64,000 bases of DNA from Photobacterium phosphoreum (GCF_002954725.1 NZ_MSCQ01000002.1:553301-617300); one strand, 5' to 3'; positions 1 through 8,570 are shown, counted from the stretch's first letter. Numbers and translations: made by a program. The notes: generated by a model not told the origin, from the letters alone.

Positions 1-666
1 CATTAAGCACAAATCTTTGAGTAATTCATTACCCCCATGCCCCGTCTTAGAATACTCACTCCAACGTTGCCAAATCCCTTCTTTACCATAGGCAGAACCA
101 ATATATTGATTTCCTGTAACTTTATCCAATATTAGATAAATACCATTAATCGAAGATAATTGAAGATACCATTCTCGGTTTGCACTTAGATTTTCACCCA
201 GTTTTTTAAGTTCTGTATACTCTAAAGTAAAATCTAAAAGTCCTGGGAACTCACCTAAATATCCTTTAGGGAGTAATTCAACAATATTTTTAGGGTTACT
301 ATCCACCCATTGATGCCAAGTTATAGCACTTTTACCCCAATCTATAACAAGGCGTTCTTTAAAGTCATCAAAACCATCAACTTCATTTAATACGTATTCA
401 TAACCACAGGAATTTTCTTTAATACCATCAACTTTAAACATTCCTATAAATACTGCTCTAGATTGTTCAATACCTACAAACGATGCAATATAGTCACATT
501 TTTCAAATACATTCTTGGATTGATCTGCTTGATATTTTAATAACTCGGCACGATCTTTTATTAATTCTCTATATTGCTTTCTGTTATCTTTATGTCTTAC
601 ATATTTCACTTTATATTTGTCAAGAATATCAGTTTTTAATGATAGAACTTCTTTGAAAGTTAACAC
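1..666 (-). CDS. GIY-YIG nuclease-domain protein (3' end cut by window)
   Basis: An open frame runs from a GTG at 666 to the window edge, giving 222 codons with no stop. GGAG lies six bases before the GTG, which fixes the start. The last ~45 visible residues carry a GIY-YIG signature: GIYLILDKVTGNQYIG, then a Trp-Arg pair in IWQRWSEY where the family has its catalytic Arg region. The first ~170 residues match no domain I know; they include a Lys-rich segment (KYVRHKDNRKQYRELIKDR). GIY-YIG domains cut DNA in repair, restriction and homing proteins. The kinase gene lies upstream on the same strand, so the two may form one accessory unit. The specific role is unknown, and the missing C-terminus prevents checking the metal-binding Glu. 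Confidence 0.75.
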   Translation of the reverse strand, partial: MLTFKEVLSLKTDILDKYKVKYVRHKDNRKQYRELIKDRAELLKYQADQSKNVFEKCDYIASFVGIEQSRAVFIGMFKVDGIKENSCGYEYVLNEVDGFDDFKERLVIDWGKSAITWHQWVDSNPKNIVELLPKGYLGEFPGLLDFTLEYTELKKLGENLSANREWYLQLSSINGIYLILDKVTGNQYIGSAYGKEGIWQRWSEYSKTGHGGNELLKDLCLM

Positions 667-689
667 CAAACTCTCCAATTAATATAATG

Positions 690-770
690 TAGCCATAAAC
701 GGTATAAAAAATACGGCTATGCTTGAGCGAAACGAAAATACCGTGTGTTTGGAGTCCGATTTAATGGACT
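690..770. other. structured spacer between kinase and GIY-YIG genes
   Basis: The 143-bp gap between the two minus-strand genes holds two inverted repeats. TAGCCATA (690-697) pairs with TACGGCTA (712-719) with one mismatch. AGTCC (753-757) pairs with GGACT (766-770). No U-run follows either on the minus strand, so they are not obvious terminators. A 60-codon plus-strand frame across it has no ribosome site and is discounted. Function is unknown. Confidence 0.35.
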
Positions 771-809
771 TGTTGAACGAAGCTGCAGCACTACACATAT
801 CCTTATTTA

Positions 810-1871
810 TTATATTTTTGTTTCTTCAACAGTTAAATTACCTTGTTTGGATTCATTATAACTATTTTCATACTCCGCTATACTGCTTTGAAAATACGTA
901 GCCATATCTGGTTCAATTTTACTAAACTCATCAAAAAGAACATAATAACAATCATTTAAAGATGGGCGGTCTTTTGGACAAACAGACAAAAGACTAAGTA
1001 TCAGGTCTTGGATTATCTTATTCTCGCAATCCACTTTCCTTTCACCAGTTTGTGCCCAACCTGACCAGCCACCTGATTTCTTGTAGCTAGGACTTCGGCT
1101 TAATGCAAAAGTTACGGTTTTACCTGTTGGATGTTTACCATCAAATAACAAAGCTAATATAACCCCTAAAGCAAAAAGGTCGGGATCAAAAAACTCAGTT
1201 TCCTTAGAATTTTCATATTGTTCAGGAGCACAAAAAGCAAATTTACCACCTTTTCTACCTTTAACTGAATCTTTAACATAATAGTCAGCCATACCAAAAT
1301 CACTTATCATCATGCGATAACGAAAACTCTTATGTAACTGTTTCGGTGGAAAAGGTTCGTAGTTATCTTTAAAAAATCGAGGTTTCCCTTGTGAGTCAAA
1401 TTTGTATGCTAAGTCTTCAAATAAGATATTTGGGGGATTTAGGTCTTGATGGTACATCAAGCCAGAGCTTCGCATATCAAGCAGACCTTTTACGATCTGA
1501 ATTGAGTAATTAAATGCAGATATCGTATCTACACCTTTTTTGATTAGATCGGATAATGTTCCATCTGTAGCACTACGCATACAAACATAAACTTCATCAT
1601 TAATTTTATGCACGTATTGTATAGGCACGACAAACCTGCTTTTAATTCTCGACCACTTTTCTATTTCCTCAAGAAATATTGGGAAGGAGTCAGGTTTGAT
1701 TAATTTACATTTTTTGTAAGCGATAAATTCAGGATAAACAAACAACGCACCATTTTGAGGAATATTTTTTACCAAATATACTTTCCCAGAATTACCCTCA
1801 AAGGTTTTGAGTACAACCCCTTTAAACACAGGATATAGTACTTCAATTTCGTTGAATATGTTAAGTTTCAT
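810..1871 (-). CDS. divergent Hanks-type Ser/Thr protein kinase
   Basis: This 353-residue soluble protein has a protein-kinase core. HQDLNPPN at residues 141-148 is the catalytic loop (Asp143, Asn148), DFG is at 191-193 and APE at 215-217. The glycine-rich loop is weak (EGNSGKVYLVK, 25-35), and the ATP-binding Lys could be Lys53 or Lys54. The usual Lys of HRDLKxxN is replaced by Asn145, so catalysis may be unusual. There is no membrane segment or sensor domain. The start is supported by GGGGGT about seven bases upstream. The gene follows a 45-codon ORF by 17 bp and precedes the GIY-YIG gene. Single kinases beside nucleases occur in bacterial defence loci, but that role here is only a guess. 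Confidence 0.75.
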   Translation of the reverse strand: MKLNIFNEIEVLYPVFKGVVLKTFEGNSGKVYLVKNIPQNGALFVYPEFIAYKKCKLIKPDSFPIFLEEIEKWSRIKSRFVVPIQYVHKINDEVYVCMRSATDGTLSDLIKKGVDTISAFNYSIQIVKGLLDMRSSGLMYHQDLNPPNILFEDLAYKFDSQGKPRFFKDNYEPFPPKQLHKSFRYRMMISDFGMADYYVKDSVKGRKGGKFAFCAPEQYENSKETEFFDPDLFALGVILALLFDGKHPTGKTVTFALSRSPSYKKSGGWSGWAQTGERKVDCENKIIQDLILSLLSVCPKDRPSLNDCYYVLFDEFSKIEPDMATYFQSSIAEYENSYNESKQGNLTVEETKI

Positions 1872-1888
1872 CTATACACCCCCAAATA

Positions 1889-2026
1889 TTAACAACACTT
1901 ATTGCTTTCACGCAAAACATACTCATATATTTCATCAGACATATTCCACTTGACTAGCTGTAATAATATCCTCTTACCTTCATTTTTAACTTTTCCAGCG
2001 GAATGTCTTAATACAAGTATCTTCAT
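1889..2026 (-). CDS. small 45-residue protein upstream of the kinase
   Basis: An ATG at 2026 opens a 45-codon frame ending with TAA at 1889-1891, 17 bp before the kinase ATG. The product starts MKILVLRHSAGKVKNEGKR, is basic at the N-terminus and ends SNKCC. The ribosome site is weak (GGGTAAC just before ATG). I recognise no family. Position and strand suggest it is the first gene of the kinase unit, but it could be a chance frame or the remnant of a longer gene. Confidence 0.35.
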   Translation of the reverse strand: MKILVLRHSAGKVKNEGKRILLQLVKWNMSDEIYEYVLRESNKCC

Positions 2027-2279
2027 AGTTACCCGCTAATTAAATACAAAACAATTCGTTTGAATTACTATACAGTACGCTATACCAATAATGCAACATT
2101 AGACATAACAATTATATTTATTAACATAAAACACAATACTATAAATACCCCAGCAACCTATTAACAGCCAATTCCACTTCTTGCTCATCGCCAAAGTAAC
2201 TATTTAAAATGCTATTCCACAAGACCCCGAACGATGCCTGATATAGCTCAATGTCATCCATTTTGGCAAACCAGAACAT

Positions 2280-2349
2280 GGACAGCCATATCTTTATTTT
2301 AAAAACTCAACGTGCGGTAAGTAGATTCCCTATCGCCCTCGCGGGCATT
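2280..2349. repeat. 70-bp direct repeat, copy 1
   Basis: This unit begins GGACAGCCATAT and ends in GGGCATT. It matches 2409-2478 at 67 of 70 positions. Copy 1 continues into a longer palindromic structure. ATTCCCTA inside the unit pairs with TAGGGAAT just past its end, and ACAGCC at its start roughly pairs with GGCTGT near 2367-2372. The terminal GGACAGCCATAT also flanks the RAYT transposase gene near 31.08 kb in inverse orientation. Confidence 0.85.
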
Positions 2350-2408
2350 CACTGTAGGGAATGACGGCTGTTGTTTGGGTTATCTGAAAGAATGAACATA
2401 GGAACATA

Positions 2409-2478
2409 GGACAGCCATATCTTTATTTTAAAAACTCAACGCGCGGCAAGTAGATTCCCTATCGCCCTCGCAGGCATT
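2409..2478. repeat. 70-bp direct repeat, copy 2
   Basis: Second copy of the unit at 2280-2349, in the same orientation and offset by 129 bp, with three mismatches. It lacks the downstream TAGGGAAT arm present after copy 1, so it looks like a truncated or half element. It lies about 160 bp upstream of the thiamine operon promoter. Confidence 0.85.
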
Positions 2479-2640
2479 AAAACAGTCGTGTCCCATCTGT
2501 GCCCCATTTGAAAAAATAACGGTCGTTGATACATAAAAAACTACACCCCATCACAACAATAAAACCTTCACCAATTTAATCTATTATTTATTAACAATCT
2601 CGCGTAATATTTGTAACTCATTATTTCTTAATAAAATATA

Positions 2641-2669
2641 GTGACAATTCAATTATTCTGAATTAGGAT
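2641..2669 (+). promoter_or_regulatory. likely sigma-70 promoter of the thiamine operon
   Basis: GTGACA (2641-2646) and TAGGAT (2664-2669) are 17 bp apart and resemble -35 and -10 boxes. Transcription would begin near 2676, at the 5' edge of the TPP riboswitch. Confidence 0.5.
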
Positions 2670-2675
2670 AATTGC

Positions 2676-2763
2676 CATTAGTCGGGGGGCTTTAAGCTGA
2701 GATCACTGTAATGGTGGGACCCGTTGAACCTGAACCAGTTAACACTGGCGGAGGGAACTAACT
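2676..2763 (+). promoter_or_regulatory. TPP (THI-box) riboswitch
   Basis: The conserved THI-element blocks are present in order: GGGGGGC, CTGAGATCACT, GGGACCCGTTGAACCTGA, then a small ACCAGTTAACACTGG hairpin and GGAGGGAAC. This is the aptamer that binds thiamine pyrophosphate and lowers expression of thiamine genes. The 118 bp between the aptamer and thiD would hold the expression platform. The thiD ribosome site (AAGGAATAAAGT before ATG) lies at the end of it, so control could be on translation. Confidence 0.95.
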
Positions 2764-2881
2764 ATCAACGGATTACCAACGTTAATAGATGCAAGCTAAG
2801 TCAACTGCACACTCTCATACCGCAGTTTACACTTTCCCGCTTGATAACTTGTTCCTGATGCTAGCGCGTAAGGAATAAAGT

Positions 2882-3724
2882 ATGTCACACACCCCATCAT
2901 CGCATCACACAACGACCCCTATTGTATTGACGATTGCAGGATCAGACAGTGGCGGTGGCGCAGGCATTCAAGCCGATATTAAAGCCATTTCAGCAACAGG
3001 TAGTTATGCTTGCTCGGTGATCACCGCTATTACCGCCCAAAATACGCAAGCTGTTAACGGCATCTTCGCCATTCCTCTTGATATGGTCGAACAACAACTG
3101 GACGCTGTATTCAGTGATCTCAATGTTCAAGCAGTGAAAATAGGCATGCTTGCCGACAGTGATATTATTCGGCTGGTTGCTGCTAAAATACGCCATTACC
3201 AACCTAAGTTCTTAGTTATTGATCCGGTGATGGTTGCCACCAGCGGTGATGTGTTATTACAACAACATGCCATTACTACCCTCAAAACAGAATTACTGCC
3301 ACTGGCTGATATTATTACCCCTAACCTACCAGAAGCCGCTGCATTAACGGGTTTAGAAATCCCACAATCACTGGCTGATATGCAAGCGATGATCAGTGCG
3401 TTACGGGAGATTAATCCTCATGCGGTGTTACTCAAAGGTGGGCATTTAGAACAAAGTAGTGATAGCACTGATTTACTCATTCTCGCCACTGACGTTATTG
3501 AACTGACAACCCCTCGTATTCATACCAACAACACCCACGGCACGGGTTGTACTTTATCTGCGGCTATCGCATCTTATTTAGCTCAAGGCAATGATCTTAC
3601 AACGGCAACTACCTTGGCTAAACGCTACATTACCGCCGCCATAACCGCCGCCGATGAACTCAACATTGGTCATGGTCACGGCCCTGTGAATCACTTCTTT
3701 GCAGGTCATCATCATGTCCGTTGA
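2882..3724 (+). CDS. thiD: hydroxymethylpyrimidine (phosphate) kinase ThiD
   Basis: The 280-residue protein phosphorylates hydroxymethylpyrimidine (HMP) to HMP-P and then HMP-PP in the cytoplasm for thiamine synthesis. It belongs to the ribokinase-like fold. The N-terminal GSDSGGGAGIQADIKA and the C-terminal NTHGTGCTLSAAIA (anion hole and catalytic Asp region) are intact, and length is normal. It is the first gene behind the TPP riboswitch, with a good ribosome site (AAGGA). Its last bases overlap the start of the ABC ATPase. The His-rich ends of the protein (N-terminal SHHTTT, C-terminal HHHVR) are unremarkable tails. Confidence 0.95.
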   Translation: MSHTPSSHHTTTPIVLTIAGSDSGGGAGIQADIKAISATGSYACSVITAITAQNTQAVNGIFAIPLDMVEQQLDAVFSDLNVQAVKIGMLADSDIIRLVAAKIRHYQPKFLVIDPVMVATSGDVLLQQHAITTLKTELLPLADIITPNLPEAAALTGLEIPQSLADMQAMISALREINPHAVLLKGGHLEQSSDSTDLLILATDVIELTTPRIHTNNTHGTGCTLSAAIASYLAQGNDLTTATTLAKRYITAAITAADELNIGHGHGPVNHFFAGHHHVR

Positions 3725-4481
3725 TTTGGAAATTACCATAACTAATGGAAGTTTACGCTATCACTCCAACCCCCGTTCAAACGCAAATAAGGCGGTAATT
3801 GAAAACCTTAATCTGGCTATTGCCGCCAATAAATGGACTTGTCTGGTAGGTAAAAGTGGTTGTGGTAAAAGCACCTTGATCAAGTTTTTAGCCGGATTAC
3901 TCTCTGAAAGTACGGAATGGCAAGGTCAACTGACAATCTCAGACAATCAGCCTTTAACGGGGCGAGTCGCTTATATGGCACAACAAGATCTGTTATTACC
4001 TTGGTTAACGGTGTTAGAAAATGTCTGTATTAGCAGTAAGTTCGGTCATCACAACTCAACACCCAATCTAAAACAGCGGGCAATGACATTATTAGAACAC
4101 GTTGGTTTAGCAGATAAACATCAACTACTACCACAACAATTATCGGGCGGTATGCGCCAACGAGTCGCCCTCGCAAGAACGCTGTTACAAGATCAACCGA
4201 TTGTCTTAATGGATGAACCGTTTTCAGCATTGGATGCCGTCACTCGCTATCGCCTTCAAGATCTGTTTGTAAAGTTACTCAAGCATAAAACTGTAGTGTT
4301 GATTACCCATGATCCTCAAGAAGCGATTCGATTAAGTGATCAGCTGTATATTTTGCAAGGCGAACCCGCTTTCGCGACGGCATTATCGTTGCCGCCAACA
4401 TTGCCACCACGGCGCTTTGATGCTGAATCAGCCAGCCACCAGCAACGTATTTTTGACATATTGGCACACGATCATGACTGA
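3714..4481 (+). CDS. thiZ: ABC transporter ATPase for thiamine precursor (ThiZ-like)
   Basis: An ATPase subunit of an NitT/TauT-type ABC importer. It shows Walker A GKSGCGKST, signature LSGGMRQRVALART, Walker B IVLMDEP and the switch His in LITHDPQEA. I place the start at ATG 3714 inside the end of thiD (MSVDLEIT), an 11-bp overlap that suggests translational coupling; a frame from 3699 has no better ribosome site. It partners with the permease and binding protein that follow. In this operon it most likely drives uptake of a pyrimidine precursor such as formylaminopyrimidine, as for ThiXYZ. Confidence 0.88.
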   Translation: MSVDLEITITNGSLRYHSNPRSNANKAVIENLNLAIAANKWTCLVGKSGCGKSTLIKFLAGLLSESTEWQGQLTISDNQPLTGRVAYMAQQDLLLPWLTVLENVCISSKFGHHNSTPNLKQRAMTLLEHVGLADKHQLLPQQLSGGMRQRVALARTLLQDQPIVLMDEPFSALDAVTRYRLQDLFVKLLKHKTVVLITHDPQEAIRLSDQLYILQGEPAFATALSLPPTLPPRRFDAESASHQQRIFDILAHDHD

Positions 4482-5277
4482 TATTACACCCTTACTCACT
4501 CCCCAATCGACTCATAAACCACAGCGCTCTCCTCGTGAGCTTGCCGCGCCAATACGGTTTTTGATCAGCATTAGTGTACTCCTCGGATTATGGCAACTGA
4601 CGGTGGTGGTATTCAACTTACCGAGCTTTATTTTACCGCCACCGCTTGATGTCGCGCAGCGGTTAATAACGCGCTATGACGTATTGCTACGTAACACTTG
4701 GGTTACAGGTCAAGAAATCATCCTCGGGCTGATACTCGGTTTATCATTAGGGCTGTTTTTTGCCTTACAAATGCTGTTGTTTAAACCTGTTAAACGGTGG
4801 TTATTACCGTTACTGATTGCCAGTCAAGCCATCCCTGTATTTGCTATCGCTCCGGTATTAATGCTGTGGTTAGGCTATGGCATTGGTTCTAAAGTGGTAA
4901 TGGCAGCGTTGATTATCTTTTTTCCTGTAACTACTTGTTGCTATGACGGCTTACGCAATACCCCCTCCGGTTATCTTGAATTATCCGCCACCATGGGCGC
5001 GACCAAGTGGCAACAGCTTAGATATATTCGCTTTCCTGCCGCCTTACCTGCCCTAGCTTCTGGTATTCGAGTTGCGGTGGTGATTGCCCCGATAGGTGCT
5101 GTCGCTGGTGAATGGGTTGGCGCAAGTCAAGGCTTAGGCTATTTAATGCTCCAAGCCAATGCGCGGATGATGATTGATGAAATGTTCGCAGCATTATTCA
5201 TTTTATCGTTGTTGTCGGTATCACTGTATTTCATTACCGACAAATTATTAAAACGCTTTATTCCGTGGCAACTGTAA
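4474..5277 (+). CDS. thiX: ABC transporter permease (ThiX-like)
   Basis: An integral inner-membrane permease of the BPD_transp_1 family with about six hydrophobic segments. The EAA-like loop lies around ELSATMGATKWQQLRYIRFPAALP, where the ATPase docks. The likely start is ATG 4474 (MTDITPLL), overlapping the ATPase stop by 8 bp; longer in-frame upstream sequence lies inside the ATPase gene and is discounted. With the neighbouring ATPase and binding protein it forms a riboswitch-controlled uptake system. The substrate is inferred from context. Confidence 0.88.
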   Translation: MTDITPLLTPQSTHKPQRSPRELAAPIRFLISISVLLGLWQLTVVVFNLPSFILPPPLDVAQRLITRYDVLLRNTWVTGQEIILGLILGLSLGLFFALQMLLFKPVKRWLLPLLIASQAIPVFAIAPVLMLWLGYGIGSKVVMAALIIFFPVTTCCYDGLRNTPSGYLELSATMGATKWQQLRYIRFPAALPALASGIRVAVVIAPIGAVAGEWVGASQGLGYLMLQANARMMIDEMFAALFILSLLSVSLYFITDKLLKRFIPWQL

Positions 5278-5339
5278 AGACACACATTAAACAGACACTT
5301 AAATATTCATTTTAATACTGACTTTTTAAAGGATTGATT

Positions 5340-6302
5340 GTGAAACGTATTTTGTTAATTACTGCAACAATGTTGATGTTATTTGGCTTCTCGGTTAGCG
5401 CTGATGCGACAACATCACCGCAAAAGCTCACCAAGATAAGTCTGATGCTCGATTGGTTTGTTAACCCTAATCATGGTCCGATTATTATTGCCCAAGAACG
5501 GGGCTATTTTAAACAGCATGGTTTAGTGGTCGATATTCAACAGCCCGCAGATCCCTCGTTACCTCCAAAATTAGTCGCCGCCAATAAAATCGATCTTGCC
5601 GTTTCTTATCAACCTAGTCTTACGATTGATGTTGCTGCTGGCTTACCTTTAATTAAAACCGCAACCTTGATTGCGACACCGCTTAATACATTAATGGTAT
5701 TAAAGAAAAGTGGCATCACTGATTTATCACAACTGAAAGGAAAAACGATCGGAATTTCAATTGCAGGTAATGAAGATGCCACCATTGGCACCATGCTGGC
5801 TGATCACGGCGTTAAATTAAGTGAGGTGAAAATAGTCAATGTCGGCTGGGCACTGTCATCATCATTAGCATCAGGAAAAGTGGATGCGATTTGGGGCGGA
5901 TTACGTAACTTTGAAACCAATCAATTAGCGTTAGAAGGCTACCCGACTACATCGTTTTTCCCAGAAGAGAACGGCATTCCTAGTTATGATGAATTGATCT
6001 TTGTTGCTAACAGCAAACATTATAACCGCCAAGCAATCACTGCCTTTAATGCCGCTATTACTCAAGCGACCACCTATATCATCAATCACCCAGATGCAGC
6101 GTGGAAACAGTTTATTCAATACGCGCCAGATACGTTAGATAACAAGCTTAACCATAATGCATGGAACGACACGTTAACGCGGTTTGCTTTGCGTCCTGCG
6201 GCTGTCGATTTTAAACGCTACGATGATTACGCCCAATTTCTATTTAAACACCACGTTATAACGCAACTGCCTCAAGCCAAAAATTACATTGGCAGCTTCT
6301 AA
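5340..6302 (+). CDS. thiY: periplasmic thiamine-precursor binding protein (ThiY-like)
   Basis: A substrate-binding protein of the NMT1/THI5-like family. The signal peptide runs MKRILLITATMLMLFGFSVSADA and is probably cut after ADA. The mature part opens with ISLMLDWFVNPNHGPIIIA and includes KGKTIGISIAG, both typical of this family. I choose GTG 5340 because AAAGGA lies six bases upstream; TTG 5334 is too close to it. The family is homologous to eukaryotic HMP-P synthases, and bacterial ThiY binds formylaminopyrimidine. It follows the permease by 62 bp. Confidence 0.88.
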   Translation: MKRILLITATMLMLFGFSVSADATTSPQKLTKISLMLDWFVNPNHGPIIIAQERGYFKQHGLVVDIQQPADPSLPPKLVAANKIDLAVSYQPSLTIDVAAGLPLIKTATLIATPLNTLMVLKKSGITDLSQLKGKTIGISIAGNEDATIGTMLADHGVKLSEVKIVNVGWALSSSLASGKVDAIWGGLRNFETNQLALEGYPTTSFFPEENGIPSYDELIFVANSKHYNRQAITAFNAAITQATTYIINHPDAAWKQFIQYAPDTLDNKLNHNAWNDTLTRFALRPAAVDFKRYDDYAQFLFKHHVITQLPQAKNYIGSF

Positions 6303-6313
6303 GGAGAGATCAC

Positions 6314-7033
6314 ATGACATACCAAGATTTAATTGATGCTTGCCAACCCCAATGGACCACCTATACCCAGCATCCATTTGTGATGCAACTTGGTCAAGGC
6401 ACACTGCCTCACCATTGTTTTATGCATTATTTAAAACAAGATTTTTTGTTCTTAAAACAATATGCGCGTGCTTATGCATTAGCGATTTATAAAGCTCGCA
6501 CTTTAGCCGATATGCGTCGAGCGCTACCAAGTGTGGCCGCTTTATTGGATCATGAAATTGCTCACCATGTTGATTACTGTGGTGCTTGGCATTTAACCGA
6601 ACAAGATATGGAACAAGAGCCAGAAGATGTCGCAACAGTGGCTTATACCCGTTATGTATTAGATGCTGGTATGCAAGGGGATATTATCGATTTATATGTC
6701 GCTCTTGCGCCGTGTGCGATTGGTTATGCGGAAATTGGCAACTTACTGGTTAATGATACAAAAACCGTGTTTGACAATAATCCCTACCATAGTTGGATTG
6801 CGTTATATAGCGGTGAGGATTATCAACAAGGTGTCGCTGCTGCAACGATCTATTTGAACAATTTACTCGCAGAAATTTCGGTTCATAGTCAACGTGGTCA
6901 GCAATTAATTCAGACCTTTAAAGTCGCAACAGAAATGGAAATCGCGTTCTGGCAGCAAGGACTCAATGCAGGAGCTATTAACAATAAATCAAAGACTATC
7001 AACAATAAATCAGGAGCTGTCGACAATGCATAA
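6314..7033 (+). CDS. tenA: thiaminase II / aminopyrimidine aminohydrolase TenA
   Basis: TenA hydrolyses aminomethyl-aminopyrimidine to HMP, recycling degraded thiamine. The family signature [12 protein letters not shown] holds the catalytic Cys134 and the nearby Tyr138 and Glu140, and the [14 protein letters not shown] motif lies near residues 42-55. A good AAGGAGA site precedes ATG. The C-terminal 20 residues are a low-complexity tail made by three 21-bp tandem units (INNKS, INNKS, VDNA) and are probably dispensable. The stop overlaps the thiM start by 8 bp. Confidence 0.93.
   Translation: MTYQDLIDACQPQWTTYTQHPFVMQLGQGTLPHHCFMHYLKQDFLFLKQYARAYALAIYKARTLADMRRALPSVAALLDHEIAHHVDYCGAWHLTEQDMEQEPEDVATVAYTRYVLDAGMQGDIIDLYVALAPCAIGYAEIGNLLVNDTKTVFDNNPYHSWIALYSGEDYQQGVAAATIYLNNLLAEISVHSQRGQQLIQTFKVATEMEIAFWQQGLNAGAINNKSKTINNKSGAVDNA
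6971..7033 (+). repeat. three imperfect 21-bp tandem units at the tenA/thiM junction
   Basis: Units at 6971-6991, 6992-7012 and 7013-7033 share the core AACAATAAATCA or a close variant. Being 21 bp, they stay in frame and encode the tenA tail. Units 1 and 3 both begin GGAGCT, which is the thiM ribosome site in unit 3. Unit 3 also holds the thiM ATG (7026) and the tenA stop (7031-7033). Confidence 0.7.
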
Positions 7034-7856
7034 TCCATCACAGCAAACGCCTACTTCAGCCTCTTTGACCAAAAGCATTATCGCAGCACTGGCGCTAGTC
7101 AGAGAACAAAAACCATTAGTGGTTAATATCACCAATTATGTAGTAATGAACAATACTGCTAACGCTTTATTAGCCATTGGCGCGTCACCGATTATGGCGC
7201 ATTCACGTCAAGAAATGGCTGAGATGATGCACATTGCAGGCTCATTAGTGATCAATATTGGCACCCTTGATAGTGAATGGATTGAACGAATGCTATTTGC
7301 TGTTGAACAAGCGAATACTAATAACAAGCCGATTATATTAGATCCTGTCGGCTGTGGCGCGAGTGTATTACGCACTCAAACTGCTCGCACTCTGGCAGCA
7401 AAAGCCAATAATCTGATCATTCGTGGTAACGCATCTGAAATCATTGCCCTTGCAGGTGAAACCAGCCAAACCAAAGGGGTTGATGCGCTTGATAGCAGCG
7501 ATACCGCATTAACCGCTGCACAGGTGTTAGTCACGCAGTACCACGCCAATGTGGTTATCTCTGGTGAAGTTGATTATGTAGTGACAGCGTCACAGACTAT
7601 CAGCCTTAGCAATGGTCACCACATGATGCCTTATGTCACTGGCATGGGCTGTTCATTAACCGCATTAACAGGTGCATTTGCGGCTATTGGTGAAATTTCG
7701 GGGCTAGCGGCGACTGCAATCTATGCTATTGCGGGTGAAATTGCAGCGGCACAATCAGCAGGACCTGCATCATTACAACTCAATATCATTGATAGTTTAT
7801 ATCAAATCAGTGCCGAGCAGATTTGTCAGCGACTTAATATTGCAGTGGTAGCGTGA
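7026..7856 (+). CDS. thiM: hydroxyethylthiazole kinase ThiM
   Basis: ThiM phosphorylates the thiazole half of thiamine for salvage. The protein shows [27 protein letters not shown] near its N-terminus, [10 protein letters not shown] in the middle and the catalytic [16 protein letters not shown] near the C-terminus. ATG 7026 has AGGAG nine bases upstream. A longer in-frame start at 6966 would add a repeat-encoded leader and is unlikely. The product is about 276 residues, normal for the family. Its stop overlaps the thiE start (TGATG). Confidence 0.93.
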   Translation: MHNPSQQTPTSASLTKSIIAALALVREQKPLVVNITNYVVMNNTANALLAIGASPIMAHSRQEMAEMMHIAGSLVINIGTLDSEWIERMLFAVEQANTNNKPIILDPVGCGASVLRTQTARTLAAKANNLIIRGNASEIIALAGETSQTKGVDALDSSDTALTAAQVLVTQYHANVVISGEVDYVVTASQTISLSNGHHMMPYVTGMGCSLTALTGAFAAIGEISGLAATAIYAIAGEIAAAQSAGPASLQLNIIDSLYQISAEQICQRLNIAVVA

Positions 7857-8512
7857 TGATGACGAAAAATCACAATCCTTATTTGTTGTATTTAGTCACC
7901 GATGATCAGCAAAGCCTGCCCGCCCTTGAACATGTTGTGCGTGAAGCCGTTGCGGGCGGCGTGACAATGGTGCAAATACGTGAGAAACACGGTGATGTGC
8001 GGGCATTTATTCAACGTACTCAAACCGTTAAAGCGATTCTGCAACACGCTTATGCGACAACAGGTCGTCATATCCCCTTAATCATTAATGATCGGGTTGA
8101 TGTTGCTTTAGCGGTGGATGCTGATGGCGTACATCTGGGGCAAACAGATATGCCAGTAGCGCTTGCGCGACAATTGCTAGGGAAGGATAAACTGATTGGA
8201 CTGTCAATTGAAACTGAGCAGCAACTGTTAGATTGTGCCAGCCTACCGATTGATTACATTGGGCTTAGCGCTATTTTTGCAACAGCAACTAAAACTAATC
8301 TGGTTACTCATTGGGGATTAGACGGTTTACAAATTGCAGCTGCAATTTGTCCATTTCCGATTGTGGCGATTGGTGGTATTAATCACACCAATTTAACTGA
8401 AGTAATGGCAGCAGGAGCTAATGGCGTTGCGATTGTTTCCGCGATAAGTCATGCCGACGATCCTTGCCAAGCGACAGCAGGAATATTGGCAGCAATAAGC
8501 TCAAGTCAATAA
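7856..8512 (+). CDS. thiE: thiamine-phosphate synthase ThiE
   Basis: ThiE joins HMP-PP and thiazole phosphate to make thiamine phosphate. The barrel motifs are present: LYLVTDD, VTMVQIREKHGD, LIINDRVDVALAVDADGVHLGQTDMP, and the phosphate-binding VAIGGINHTN and GVAIVSAIS. I choose ATG 7856, which overlaps the thiM stop in a TGATG arrangement; GTG 7853 and ATG 7859 are alternatives. As the last gene of the operon it completes a salvage route that needs no de novo pyrimidine or thiazole genes here. Confidence 0.94.
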   Translation: MMTKNHNPYLLYLVTDDQQSLPALEHVVREAVAGGVTMVQIREKHGDVRAFIQRTQTVKAILQHAYATTGRHIPLIINDRVDVALAVDADGVHLGQTDMPVALARQLLGKDKLIGLSIETEQQLLDCASLPIDYIGLSAIFATATKTNLVTHWGLDGLQIAAAICPFPIVAIGGINHTNLTEVMAAGANGVAIVSAISHADDPCQATAGILAAISSSQ

Positions 8513-8570
8513 ACTCCAATCAATAAAGCGGTAATACATAGAACTGTAACACGATAATATCATCAACAAT

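Noticed and set aside
690-770. Integron attC site
   Set aside because: The core RYYYAAC and GTTRRRY boxes are not arranged as in attC, and no cassette array or integrase is seen.
719-901. 60-codon plus-strand frame between kinase and nuclease genes
   Set aside because: No ribosome site, overlaps the kinase 3' end on the other strand and covers hairpins; more likely spacer.
4336-4473. Long N-terminal extension of the thiX permease
   Set aside because: It lies inside the ATPase gene and lacks a ribosome site; ATG 4474 gives the normal 4-8 bp style overlap.
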